The translations under genes were made by a program, and so were the position numbers. This document shows, piece after piece, positions 21,115 through 29,326 of a stretch of DNA of 64,000 nucleotides. Under the pieces are notes generated by a model. It saw only the letters and a program-made list of their open reading frames with translations, ran no database searches and was not told the DNA's origin. The stretch's first letter is position 1. Each line of letters opens with the position of its first letter. The DNA is from Paulinella micropora (lineage: Eukaryota; Cercozoa; Imbricatea; Euglyphida; Paulinellidae), in contig WBZZ01003240.1 in NCBI GenBank assembly GCA_019918135.1, forward strand, positions 12,501-76,500, read 5' to 3'.

Positions 21115-22554
21115 GTGGCCCCCCCTGATATCGAAGCCTGCCAGAAAGTCAAGGATAAAACAGACGTAGGCCTGTCAGCTAAAAAAACAAAAGCCGTGCT
21201 TCTTCTCGTCTACTGTCTCTCTGTGGTACTGGCCCACGCTAAGCTAGCCTTGACAAATGACGCTATTACGTTTGGCAGCGCCAACATTACGTACGGTACT
21301 AACCAGGTACTGTTGGTAGACGGAATCAGCGTGCGCGACTTGGCGGCCAAACTAGCGGCGCTGAATGCGACAGTAGCCGCGCAAAGCCAGCACATCCGCG
21401 AGCTCCAGGAAACTGTGCACACACAGCGACTGCGGCTCGAGGAACACGATGCGCAACAATCGTGGGTTCAGAACTTCAGCCAAAAACTCGAACGACACTT
21501 CCAAGTGCGTGACAGACTAGAATGGTCACTAGCAAAGAGCGTGGGATCTCGCTACAGCAATGCTTGGTATTCGCTAGCGTATGGCGGCGGAATGTTTGTA
21601 GCAGTAGGCTCCGGAAGTTGGAGCAACGAGTCTGCGATGTCTTCGCCTGACGGGCGGAACTGGACAATTCGTCGCACACCGGTGGGATGTAATTGGGCAG
21701 ATATCACGTTTGGCGACGGTCTGTTCGTGGCAGTGGGGTATAAGGGCGGCGCCGGCAACCACGACGGCATCATGACCTCGGCGGACGGCCAAGTCTGGCA
21801 GCCCCGGGGGGTGACGCGAACGGGTGATTGGAATGCAGTCGCGTTTGGCGCTGGCGTGTTTGTGGCTCTGGGCTCAGTGTCGCTGGGTTTGAATTCGGCT
21901 GTTCGGGCCGCAATGTTTTCGGCCGACGGCCTATCTTGGATCGACGGCAGCCTACCCGCGAACTTTACATATTCCTTTTACAGTTCTGTTAGAGCCATTG
22001 CTTATGGACAAGGAATGTTTGTAGCAGTTGTGGAAAGGGATCCTCCGACAGACGGTGCGCCTAGATCGGGAGCCTTGCTGATGTCCATGGACGCCGGCAG
22101 AACGTGGCAAATACTGACAGGAGGAATTTACGACAATCACTGGTCAGATATAACATATGGGGGAGGCTTGTTTGTTGCGGTGACTAATTGTTACAAAGAC
22201 GGGCGGACTTGCGCCATGGCTTCCTCGGACGGTCGGAACTGGGTTTTCCAGGTGCCTAGCTTTACCACGGGGAGCGACGTTCGTCTCCAGGGTGTCAGCT
22301 ATGGTGAGCCCGGACTGTTTGTGGCAGTTAGTTCGGAGAGCGATCGTGTACTGACATCACACAATGGAATTGCGTGGGAAGTACAAGCAATACCCGCCAA
22401 AAATAATTGGTGTGCTATAGCCTATGGCAATCATTCCTTTGTGGCACTGGCCGTTTACGCTGATAACCCTGGCTCCGTGCTAGTGTCACTGTTGCGCGAT
22501 CCAGGCAACGGTCTGTGCCTGCCTTCGTTAGAAACATGCACGCTGTCAACCTGA
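21115..22554 (+). CDS. Membrane-anchored or secreted beta-propeller (BNR/WD-like repeat) protein
   Basis: About 480 residues. A hydrophobic stretch near residues 26-42 (KAVLLLVYCLSVVLAHA) looks like a signal peptide or signal anchor. It is followed by a short coiled coil (AAKLAALNATVAAQSQHIRE) and then about seven repeats with the pattern W..IAYGxGxFVAVG....SSDGRNW, the fold of blade-like propellers with Asp-box turns. Such repeat proteins occur in giant viruses and may sit on the particle or bind glycans; the substrate is unknown. No ATG starts the frame: the first possible codon is GTG at 21115, and the next methionine is far downstream. A pyrimidine-rich tract ending in CACAG just upstream could be a splice acceptor. 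It lies between the two palindromic elements. Confidence 0.7.
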   Translation: MAPPDIEACQKVKDKTDVGLSAKKTKAVLLLVYCLSVVLAHAKLALTNDAITFGSANITYGTNQVLLVDGISVRDLAAKLAALNATVAAQSQHIRELQETVHTQRLRLEEHDAQQSWVQNFSQKLERHFQVRDRLEWSLAKSVGSRYSNAWYSLAYGGGMFVAVGSGSWSNESAMSSPDGRNWTIRRTPVGCNWADITFGDGLFVAVGYKGGAGNHDGIMTSADGQVWQPRGVTRTGDWNAVAFGAGVFVALGSVSLGLNSAVRAAMFSADGLSWIDGSLPANFTYSFYSSVRAIAYGQGMFVAVVERDPPTDGAPRSGALLMSMDAGRTWQILTGGIYDNHWSDITYGGGLFVAVTNCYKDGRTCAMASSDGRNWVFQVPSFTTGSDVRLQGVSYGEPGLFVAVSSESDRVLTSHNGIAWEVQAIPAKNNWCAIAYGNHSFVALAVYADNPGSVLVSLLRDPGNGLCLPSLETCTLST

Positions 22555-22942
22555 GCTTTCTTTTCCTGGCTAGCCGAAACGTTGCTTCCAAACAGCAGGC
22601 TATTAGTGGTACGTCAGAGGGCTGGTGATTGGGTGCCATTCGGGCCCCGACCAGTTTTCGCGTTTGCTAACCTAGCCCCGTCCCTAGGAGGCACTACCCG
22701 TAACTGTACATTTATTTACCGAACATTAAACTAAAAATTGGTGTCCAAAACTGGGCAGCGCAATGAGAAGCTGAGCGGTCCTTTTATTCTAGCACACTGC
22801 ATATTTCATTGCCCTTCCTTCTTCTTACTTTGTACAAGGAAAATGCTTGAGCTTTTGATTTGGCAAAAGCTGTTAACCACGAGAAGAAAAACCCTTTTTA
22901 GGTCTCGTCCAGTGCCCAGCAAGGCTCAGTCTCGCTTAGCTT
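22555..22942. other. Convergent intergenic region
   Basis: Between the 3' ends of the propeller gene (plus) and the CoiA-like gene (minus). Less GC-rich than the genes; nothing recognised. Confidence 0.5.
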
Positions 22943-24439
22943 TTACGTCAAGCTAGGGAACACTGCCGCCTCCTCGTCCGAGAGCCACGCGGGCAAACCT
23001 CCGGCCAGCAGCGGGGTTTGCACGCGTGAGGGCGAAAGCGAACGCTTCAGTCTGCGCTCCAGGTAGTCGCATAACGCGCGTGGCTGTGCTGTCTCGCGCT
23101 GACGCGGTTCGCTCGTTGCTTCTCTTCCGTAGTTTGTTCGTCCAGGTCGGCCGTCTGCCGACAATGTTCTTCTTTCGCCAGCTCTTCCCTGAGATTTTCC
23201 TCTTCCCCGTGCCAATTCTGCTCTCTGACGTTCCCGCTCCGCTGCCCCACAGAATCTGCACGGCGGCCCCCCCTTGGCGCTGGATTTTTGATCATGCAGT
23301 GTGTAGTCCATCTGAGCGAGATAGTGCACATTCCCTGCATACACTTGCAGAAATAAAACCCCGGTACAGAATTCGATCAAACTCACCACTCTCCGCTTCC
23401 GGTCCAGTATTGTTAGATCGGGCTTGTATTCAGCTTCCTCGGGTGTTAGCCCGGAAAGCCCTGTCGCACCCAACGTACAGTACTCCGCGGTGCATTGCTC
23501 GAAGCAGCGTTTCCTGCGGCACTCCGGCGCTAGTTTGGCTGCGCATGCGGACCACCGGAACGTAATCCTCGACAGCTGTGCCTGGACCAAGCTCCTGGCT
23601 TCTACTACCCGTGTAGCTAACTCCTGTTCGCGTTGTCGCTCTGCTTGGGCCCTCCTGGCCACCTCCCGCTCGCGCTCTTGCTCGGCTCTGGCCCTGGAAG
23701 CATGCGCTGCTTCTTCTTCGGCCAGCTTAGCTCTGCGTTCCTCGGCTTTCTGAGCTGTGCAGGAGGCGCACCAGCCCTCCGACACGTGGCGTTTGGTGTC
23801 CTGCAGTAAAAAGCCAGCCTCACCTTTCGGAATTTCAGTCGTGAATTCTATCTCTACTGCTACCGCGTGCGGGAACTTGGCGTAGGCGTGCCAGTGCCGC
23901 GGCTCTTTCCGACTGCTAACGAAAACTTCGACGAAAGCTACTACTGTTTGGTTCTGATCTAGGATTGTCACGTCGGGCCTTAGCCTAGTCTCTTCCGGGG
24001 ACAAAGCCAGCTCTCGACCACTCACGCCCAACATCTGCTCTAACACCACGGTATTCCCTGCGAAGCACCGCTTCCGGCCACAGGTTGCCCCCAAAGCACA
24101 GTCGGACCATTTGAACGTGATTTCGGCCAGCTTGGCTTCGATGAAGGCCTTGGCCAGCAAATGGAGCTGGCCCTCTCCATGGCCGCTACTCCCTGCGCCG
24201 GGCAGGTGGGAGAAGTGCGCACGACGTTTACCGTCTCGACTCTCACGTTTCAGTGTTAGAGCTTCGTTGCACTGCGGGCAGTACAGTTTTTTTTTGAAAT
24301 CCGCCTGGCGCTGCACATCTTGGACCGTGACGAGCCGTTCTCGTGCGGAGTCTTGCGATTGTTGCCATGACGCTAGCGGGACTAGCAGGTCTTGTATATT
24401 GTTCCATCCCAACTGTGCGGCTAGCGCCCGCGCCAGCAT
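22943..24439 (-). CDS. Protein with two CoiA-like nuclease units
   Basis: 498 residues from the ATG at 24439. The first unit has the zinc motif LYCPQCNEALTLK ... RAHFSHLPG, typical of the competence protein CoiA family, then GEGQLHLLAKAFIEAK, and the nuclease-like RPDVTILDQNQ ... AFVEVFVSSRK. The second unit (from about residue 290) repeats ITFRWSACA...RRKRCF and KPDLTILDRKRRVVSLIEF but lacks the N-terminal CxxC/HxxH pair. A long Ala/Glu/Arg coiled coil lies between them. CoiA relatives are thought to be endonuclease-fold proteins acting in DNA uptake or recombination; a recombination or nuclease role here is inference. The C-terminal 100 residues are charged. It sits convergent to the propeller gene. 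Confidence 0.7.
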   Translation of the reverse strand: MLARALAAQLGWNNIQDLLVPLASWQQSQDSARERLVTVQDVQRQADFKKKLYCPQCNEALTLKRESRDGKRRAHFSHLPGAGSSGHGEGQLHLLAKAFIEAKLAEITFKWSDCALGATCGRKRCFAGNTVVLEQMLGVSGRELALSPEETRLRPDVTILDQNQTVVAFVEVFVSSRKEPRHWHAYAKFPHAVAVEIEFTTEIPKGEAGFLLQDTKRHVSEGWCASCTAQKAEERRAKLAEEEAAHASRARAEQEREREVARRAQAERQREQELATRVVEARSLVQAQLSRITFRWSACAAKLAPECRRKRCFEQCTAEYCTLGATGLSGLTPEEAEYKPDLTILDRKRRVVSLIEFCTGVLFLQVYAGNVHYLAQMDYTLHDQKSSAKGGPPCRFCGAAERERQRAELARGRGKSQGRAGERRTLSADGRPGRTNYGREATSEPRQRETAQPRALCDYLERRLKRSLSPSRVQTPLLAGGLPAWLSDEEAAVFPSLT

Positions 24440-24867
24440 TACTACTTTTTTGTTTCTGCCTGCTGCTACGGACGTTGGTTCTGGACAAGAGGGTTAGGCG
24501 CGGAACCCCTCCCCCCCCCGTTAGTGTCGCCTTCCCCCCTTTCAGCCACCGTTATTGTTCCCCCCCTCTCCCATAATTAGCAGCCCCGTCGCCTTTCCCC
24601 CCTCTCTTCCACTCCCCCCCCCCACACACCGCCTTTTCTCCTGCCTAGTAGTTCTCAGACAGGAAGAGGGGATGAGAATGTACGCTGCGCGGGGGGTGCC
24701 ACCCCCGGGGAGCGTACGCAGTACCCGCGAAATTTGCAGGGATACGGTAGAAAAAGGCAGCAGCTCGGCAGCAGACCCTATCAGAGGCTGAAAAGGGTAG
24801 TTCGCAAAACATAAGATTTAATATCGAGGACTTGGACGAAACTATTCTCAATTGATCTCGTCTATAT
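24440..24867. other. Intergenic, C-rich stretches
   Basis: Upstream of the CoiA-like gene and downstream of the minus-strand ORF ending at 24868. Several runs of C (24513-24545, 24560-24625). No gene recognised. Confidence 0.5.
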
Positions 24868-25746
24868 TTATGTCGCTTGCTGTGCGCAGGCGGGAGGAAT
24901 TAGCGTGTATTCACCATCGGGGGTTTGAGTGGCTAGGACGCATGCCTCCTCAATTTGGAAAGCAGTCCTGTTTGGAAAATTGTCAGGGACTATTTCGTAC
25001 TTGGAAAAATCTGTGTGTCGCCCTATTGAGCACTGGCCCTTAGGATGAGCAGGGTTCATGATTCGCGTCGTCAGCGAGCACGGCAGTATGATTGGCAGAA
25101 CATTCTTCGCTGCACTCAAGGCTGAGCGCAGTGGTAATGATCCATCTTGGGCTACAAATAATTCAAGGACGCCCGGACGCGGGATGCACTTTTTACAAAC
25201 CACTCGAACCCCCGCGCGTAGCGCCCGCAGGGCTTGCGTGATTTCCCCGGTGTCTGGCTCTATCGTGGCGAACTCTAGCACACGACTGTTCCAGCTGTCG
25301 CGGCCGAGCCCGGCGCCCGGCCAGCCCTCCGCGCAGCCGCCGCCTACGCCGGCCTGGCAGAGGAAAGGTCGGCGTACCAGGAAGGCCAGTCGGTGTGGCA
25401 GGAACAGGCACTCTCCTGTCGGCCGGGGGGTGGTCTTTTCCTGCCGGGTAGCAGGAAAAGTCGGTCCTTTCCGGCCGGGTGGCGCGCAGGGCCAGTTTCT
25501 TCCGGCCGGGTGGCACGCAGGCCCTGATCTTTCCGGCTGGGTGGCACGCAGGCCCTGATCTTTCCGGCTGGGTGGCGGGAAGTGCCAGTCTTTTCCGGCC
25601 GGGTGGGTATACTCGTTTGGCCGGATAGTGGCACTGCCTTTTTGTTCTCCCCTCTCCCCTCTCCCTTCTCCCTTCTCCCCTCTCCCTTCTCCCCTCTCCC
25701 TCCCCGCTCCCGAACATTGTGCAGGTCCCGGCCCAGGTTTCTTCAT
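24868..25746 (-). CDS. ORF whose 5' part is repeat-derived; unknown protein
   Basis: The frame is open for 292 codons, but the upstream two fifths only translate the left arm and minisatellite of palindromic copy 2. The downstream part (from about 25330 to 24868) looks like genuine protein: NSRVLEFATIEPDTGEIT, RAGVRVVCKKCIPRPGVLEL, KNVLPIILPCSLTTRIMN, then FQIEEACVLATQTPDGEYTL. I recognise no family. Either the repeat element has inserted at the 5' end of an older gene and donated a new start, or the true start is lost. The boundary lies near 25395. Confidence 0.4.
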   Translation of the reverse strand: MKKPGPGPAQCSGAGRERGEGRGEKGEGRGERGEQKGSATIRPNEYTHPAGKDWHFPPPSRKDQGLRATQPERSGPACHPAGRNWPCAPPGRKGPTFPATRQEKTTPRPTGECLFLPHRLAFLVRRPFLCQAGVGGGCAEGWPGAGLGRDSWNSRVLEFATIEPDTGEITQALRALRAGVRVVCKKCIPRPGVLELFVAQDGSLPLRSALSAAKNVLPIILPCSLTTRIMNPAHPKGQCSIGRHTDFSKYEIVPDNFPNRTAFQIEEACVLATQTPDGEYTLIPPACAQQAT

Positions 25747-26625
25747 TATGGCGGTCCGGTGATGAGTGCCACCGGTGGCTTCTTGGTCGCTGCCGCAAAA
25801 CTAGGGAAATTTCCTTGACTTTGTAAAAAAATAATCCCACTACCCTAACTGCCCTCATAGCAAGAATCGCACTTGTGGGTCGAGGCCGCTCGGAGGTGCC
25901 ACCGCCGGATGGATATTCCCGGATATATATATTGGTACTACCGGAACGGCCGGCCCTTTTCCCGAGTACAAGAAAACAACGCCTTTTACGGGTAAAAGAA
26001 AGATAGGGACAGGATATAATTATTTCCTTTTTATTTCGACAGGTAGGATTAGTCTGAATGCCAATTTGTACCTATACGCAGGCCTGCTGCCACTAGGCGA
26101 GGCGCGGGCCGGCTCTGGCCCACAAGTGCGATTCTTGCTATGAGGACACTTAGGGTAGTGAGATTATTTTTTTAGAAAGTCAAGAAAATTTCCCTGGTTT
26201 CGCGGCAGTGACCAAGAAGCCACCGGTGGCACTCATCACCGGACCGCCATAATGGACGAAAGCCTGGCGGGGGGCCTGCACAATGTTCGGGCGCGGGGAG
26301 GGAGAGGGGAGAAGGGAGAAGGGAGAGGGGAGAGGGGAGGGGGGAGGGGAGAGGGGAGATCGAAAAAGGCAACGCCTCTATCCGGCCAAAAGAGTATATC
26401 TACCCGGCCGGGAAAGACTGGCCACTCGTGCCACCCGGCCGGTAAAGACCAGCCTTTTCTGCCACCCGACCGGAAAAGCCTGGCCACTCGTGCCACCTGG
26501 CCAGAAAAGACTGGCCTTTCCTGCCACCCGGCCCGAAAGACTGGCCTTTCCTGCCGGCAGGACGTGCCTGATCCTGCCACCCGACCGGCAGGAGGGGTCC
26601 GTTCTTATCATCCAGCCGGTCAGGG
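25395..26625. repeat. Palindromic (MITE-like) repeat element, copy 2
   Basis: Colinear with copy 1 (19455-20965): minisatellite-like outer arms, CT/GA tracts, TTATGGCGGTCCGGTGATGA, CACTACCCTAAC/AGTG segments, and the same central region (GGATATATATATTGGTACTA ... AGGCCTGCTGCCACTAGGCG). The outer minisatellites are shorter and more diverged than in copy 1. The two copies lie in the same orientation about 5.9 kb apart, flanking the propeller and CoiA-like genes. Confidence 0.85.
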
Positions 26626-26628
26626 CCG

Positions 26629-27543
26629 TTAGGTGTCCGGGGCTGGCTCTAGCAGGCCAGAGGAAGGGGGTCGTCCGTGCGCGGTGGGGAGTGCGCTGTA
26701 GCCCAGGTCTGGCCGCTGGTAAGAATACACGAGGGCTACGTGCTGTCGGTGGTAGGCGTCGAGGGCGGGCAAGAGCTCGGAGCCCCCGCGCGAGAATCTA
26801 ATCAGCGCGTGGCCGCCACGCCGCAAGGCCAGGCGGGCGTCCTGGTGCAGCTCGTGCGCCTGGCGCCAGCCGCAGCAGGCCTCCCGGGCCCCGCGCGGCA
26901 GTCTGCGCTCGAGCCGGCGCCAACACTGGCTCCGCAGCCGGCCGCAGGGGTGCCAGCTGGGCGACACCAGGGGCTGGCTGTGCAGTCCTTGCACGGCGTA
27001 GGCCTGCGCCGGGGGGGCGCGCCCGCCCCTAGGAAAGCCCGCCGCTAGGAACAGGCGCGGCAGCGACTCGCCGCGCCGGGGCTCGGGGACCGCCAGCCGG
27101 ACTAGGACCGGGGCCCCCAGCCCCACTGCGGCCCACAGCGCCGGGTACGGGCGGGCCCGTCCAGGGGCTTGCCACAGGCGGCGCCGGGCGGCCGGCCCCC
27201 CGCCGGCGGCGAGCCGGACGACGTCGACGGCGGCCACGGCGAGGGCGCGTCCGGAGGCTATGCGCGACAGGCGTGCCCCGACGCGCAGGCTGGTCGCTAG
27301 CGCGGACGCTGGCAGCTTGGCCCCGGTGGTGTCTAGGGCGGCCCAGAGAGTCCGGGCCTCCTCCCGAGACAGGATCTCCCGGAGCCCCCGCCGGCTGGCC
27401 CGCCACAGGCAGGCGTCCAGGGCCGGCTGCGGGGCCGGCGCCCGGCGGTGTGCTGGCTGGTCCGTGGTCGTGGGCGGCGCCCGACTGCGTGCTGGCTGGT
27501 CCGTGGTCGTGGGCGGCGCCCGACTGCGTGCTGGTTCGAGCAT
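26629..27543 (-). CDS. Arg/Ala-rich protein of unknown function
   Basis: 304 residues from the ATG at 27543. The N-terminus is made of a tandem DNA repeat of about 39 bp (27450-27540), read as PARSRAPPTTTDQ repeated two to three times. The rest is arginine- and alanine-rich (ARLSRIASGRALAVAAVDVV, RSQCWRRLERRLPRGAREAC, GGHALIRFSRGGSELLPALDAY). No family recognised. In DNA this GC-rich, several frames stay open by chance, so coding status is uncertain. The C-terminus abuts palindromic copy 2. Confidence 0.4.
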   Translation of the reverse strand: MLEPARSRAPPTTTDQPARSRAPPTTTDQPAHRRAPAPQPALDACLWRASRRGLREILSREEARTLWAALDTTGAKLPASALATSLRVGARLSRIASGRALAVAAVDVVRLAAGGGPAARRRLWQAPGRARPYPALWAAVGLGAPVLVRLAVPEPRRGESLPRLFLAAGFPRGGRAPPAQAYAVQGLHSQPLVSPSWHPCGRLRSQCWRRLERRLPRGAREACCGWRQAHELHQDARLALRRGGHALIRFSRGGSELLPALDAYHRQHVALVYSYQRPDLGYSALPTAHGRPPSSGLLEPAPDT

Positions 27544-28062
27544 GTTGGTGCGCGAGGAAGTGTGTATGACTCAAGATCGTGGCGTGGGCAAGCTCGCCCC
27601 CGGGGGGGGAGGAGACTCGCCCCGGCAGCCACGCGGCTAGGAGAAGAGGGGGGGGGGGCTCCCCCCCTCCCGGGACCCCGAGGGGCGTGCGCGCAGCCCC
27701 CGCCAGAGGGGAGCCACCCCCCTCGCTGGCTGGCGGAGGGGGGAGGAGGCGGCGCCCCCCTTGCCCCCGGCCGCGCGCCACAACCGGGGGGGGGGGGGGG
27801 GGGGGGCGCCGGTGCGGCGGCCGCCATGGGGGGGGGAAGAGGGTGCAGGGCGCGGGCTTGAATAAACAAACCTTGGCGCAGACTGCCTAGCATGTGAATG
27901 TAAACACGCCGGCGGGGTGGTCGCCGTCTGCAAGCTGCTGAGAGGGTCAGCATGTCAGTCCCGCGGCAACCGGAAAGGCAGTGAGACAGCTGCGTCACAC
28001 AGATTCGTATCTTTTATAAAATTAAGAAAGAAACAAGCTATTACATGATGCGTCGCCTGTTT
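27544..28062. other. Intergenic with 21-nt poly-G
   Basis: Contains a run of 21 G (27786-27806) and several shorter G/C runs. ORFs crossing it are composition-driven. AATAAA at about 27861 on the plus strand is noted but has no matching gene. No feature assigned. Confidence 0.5.
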
Positions 28063-28986
28063 TCAGGTGTGTTTAGCACCGCTATCACTCTTTGCTCGAG
28101 TTGTGGTAGTAGTAGCGGAAGCACCTACCAAGGGCTGGTCGCCCCGCGTCCGGGGAGACGGTTTCTGCCATTTGGGCCAACTAAGAAAGGTATCGAACGG
28201 CGTCACCTGTAGGTACTGCAGCTGTCTGACTACAGCACCCGCTAGACGAGTCGCAGTGCGGTCGAACGGGACGCAAAACGTCTTGTCATGCGACCAATCA
28301 ACGAGCGGGTTCCCGCTGTATCTGCCCTCACAAGACAGCACAGGGTCCAGCTCGGTAGTGGGGCCAGCGGCTTCTTTGCAGGAAACACAGTAGGCCTTTA
28401 TGCTCTTGCCCAAACAATTAGGTATTCCCTTAGTATGTGTGCTTGTGTTAATTTGTTCGTCGGGAAAGCCGAGGGGCGTCCAGCACTTGCGACAAAAACC
28501 CATCTGGCTGATTGTAGGTGTTCGCTCCGCCGGACTCCAATAATCGGAGCTTTTTGGCAGTGTTTCATACAAAACGCCCTGTGAAGTCACTGCGTACTTG
28601 GTTTGTACTTCCAGAAAATAATAGCACGCCAAGGACTGCAGTAAGGTGTGTGGAAAGCCCGTTCTGAAATACGACAAGATTACACAAAAGGCGTCTGGAT
28701 CCAAGTCCAAAAAAAGTGCCTCGCGTGAATCACAGCGCACGACTGATGACGGCGCCAAGATTTCTCGAAAGAAGACGCTGCGTGCCTGTAGGGTTTCGCC
28801 ACGGGCGCGTAAGATAGTACCCCCGACGTCAAGCGTGATGAGTCTGCAGTTGGGCTCGAGCGGTGGTTCCGTTAGGGACGGCGCGCCGCCTGCGTGTCCT
28901 GCCTTTATCTCCCACTTCGTCAACAACTCATTAAATTCATCAAATGACTTAGCGCTCCAGGGATCTTTACCTTTGTCAGTAGCCAT
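28063..28986 (-). CDS. BTB/POZ (KCTD, T1-type) protein with zinc-knuckle-like tail
   Basis: 307 residues from the ATG at 28986. Residues about 48-125 form a T1-type BTB domain: RLITLDVGGTILRARGETL, SVFFREIL, then LFLDLDPDAFCVILSYFRTG, as in potassium-channel tetramerisation-domain proteins, which usually act as cullin-3 adaptors. Two later cysteine pairs (GFCRKCWTPLGF and AYCVSCKE) could bind zinc. A C-terminal stretch, LQYLQVTPFDTFLSWPKW, is unrecognised. BTB proteins are common in giant viruses. It is divergent from the RNA polymerase subunit 2 gene, 340 bp apart. Confidence 0.8.
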   Translation of the reverse strand: MATDKGKDPWSAKSFDEFNELLTKWEIKAGHAGGAPSLTEPPLEPNCRLITLDVGGTILRARGETLQARSVFFREILAPSSVVRCDSREALFLDLDPDAFCVILSYFRTGFPHTLLQSLACYYFLEVQTKYAVTSQGVLYETLPKSSDYWSPAERTPTISQMGFCRKCWTPLGFPDEQINTSTHTKGIPNCLGKSIKAYCVSCKEAAGPTTELDPVLSCEGRYSGNPLVDWSHDKTFCVPFDRTATRLAGAVVRQLQYLQVTPFDTFLSWPKWQKPSPRTRGDQPLVGASATTTTTRAKSDSGAKHT

Positions 28987-29326
28987 GCTTGTGTTTCTTT
29001 TCAGAATTCAGCTTTTGGAAAATGCAACAGAAGAAAGATACGAGACAACCGAACGCCAGGCGATAGCACCTGCCCCCCCCCCCGCCGAGATGGGCTGCGT
29101 GCCGTGCGGCACGGGGGAGGGAGTTTGCGTGTGCGCGCCACGGGCTGGGGGGGCGCGGGGGGGAGAGGAGGGGGGCCTGCGGGGCGCTGGCCGCGGGGGG
29201 GGGGGGGAGTTCCCCCTTCCTTCCCTTAGCGCTGCACCCCTCTCCTGCCTCTGGTCGGTCTCTGCAGCCTGGCGGCCGGGAGGGGGGGGGGTTGCGCAAC
29301 AGAAAGGGCACCGGGGCGCTGGGCTG
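28987..29326. promoter_or_regulatory. Divergent promoter region, BTB gene / RPB2
   Basis: 340 bp between two divergent starts (28986 minus, 29327 plus). It includes several runs of C or G (29071-29079, 29197-29207, 29282-29291). No defined promoter motif recognised. Confidence 0.4.

Noticed and set aside
20463..21169. Three overlapping plus-strand ORFs (HPTGKIRQR-type repeats)
   Set aside because: They only translate the 31-bp minisatellite in all three frames; unit length near 30-31 keeps frames open.
26252..26801. ORFs across palindromic copy 2
   Set aside because: Translate GA tracts and diverged minisatellite; no independent protein sequence.
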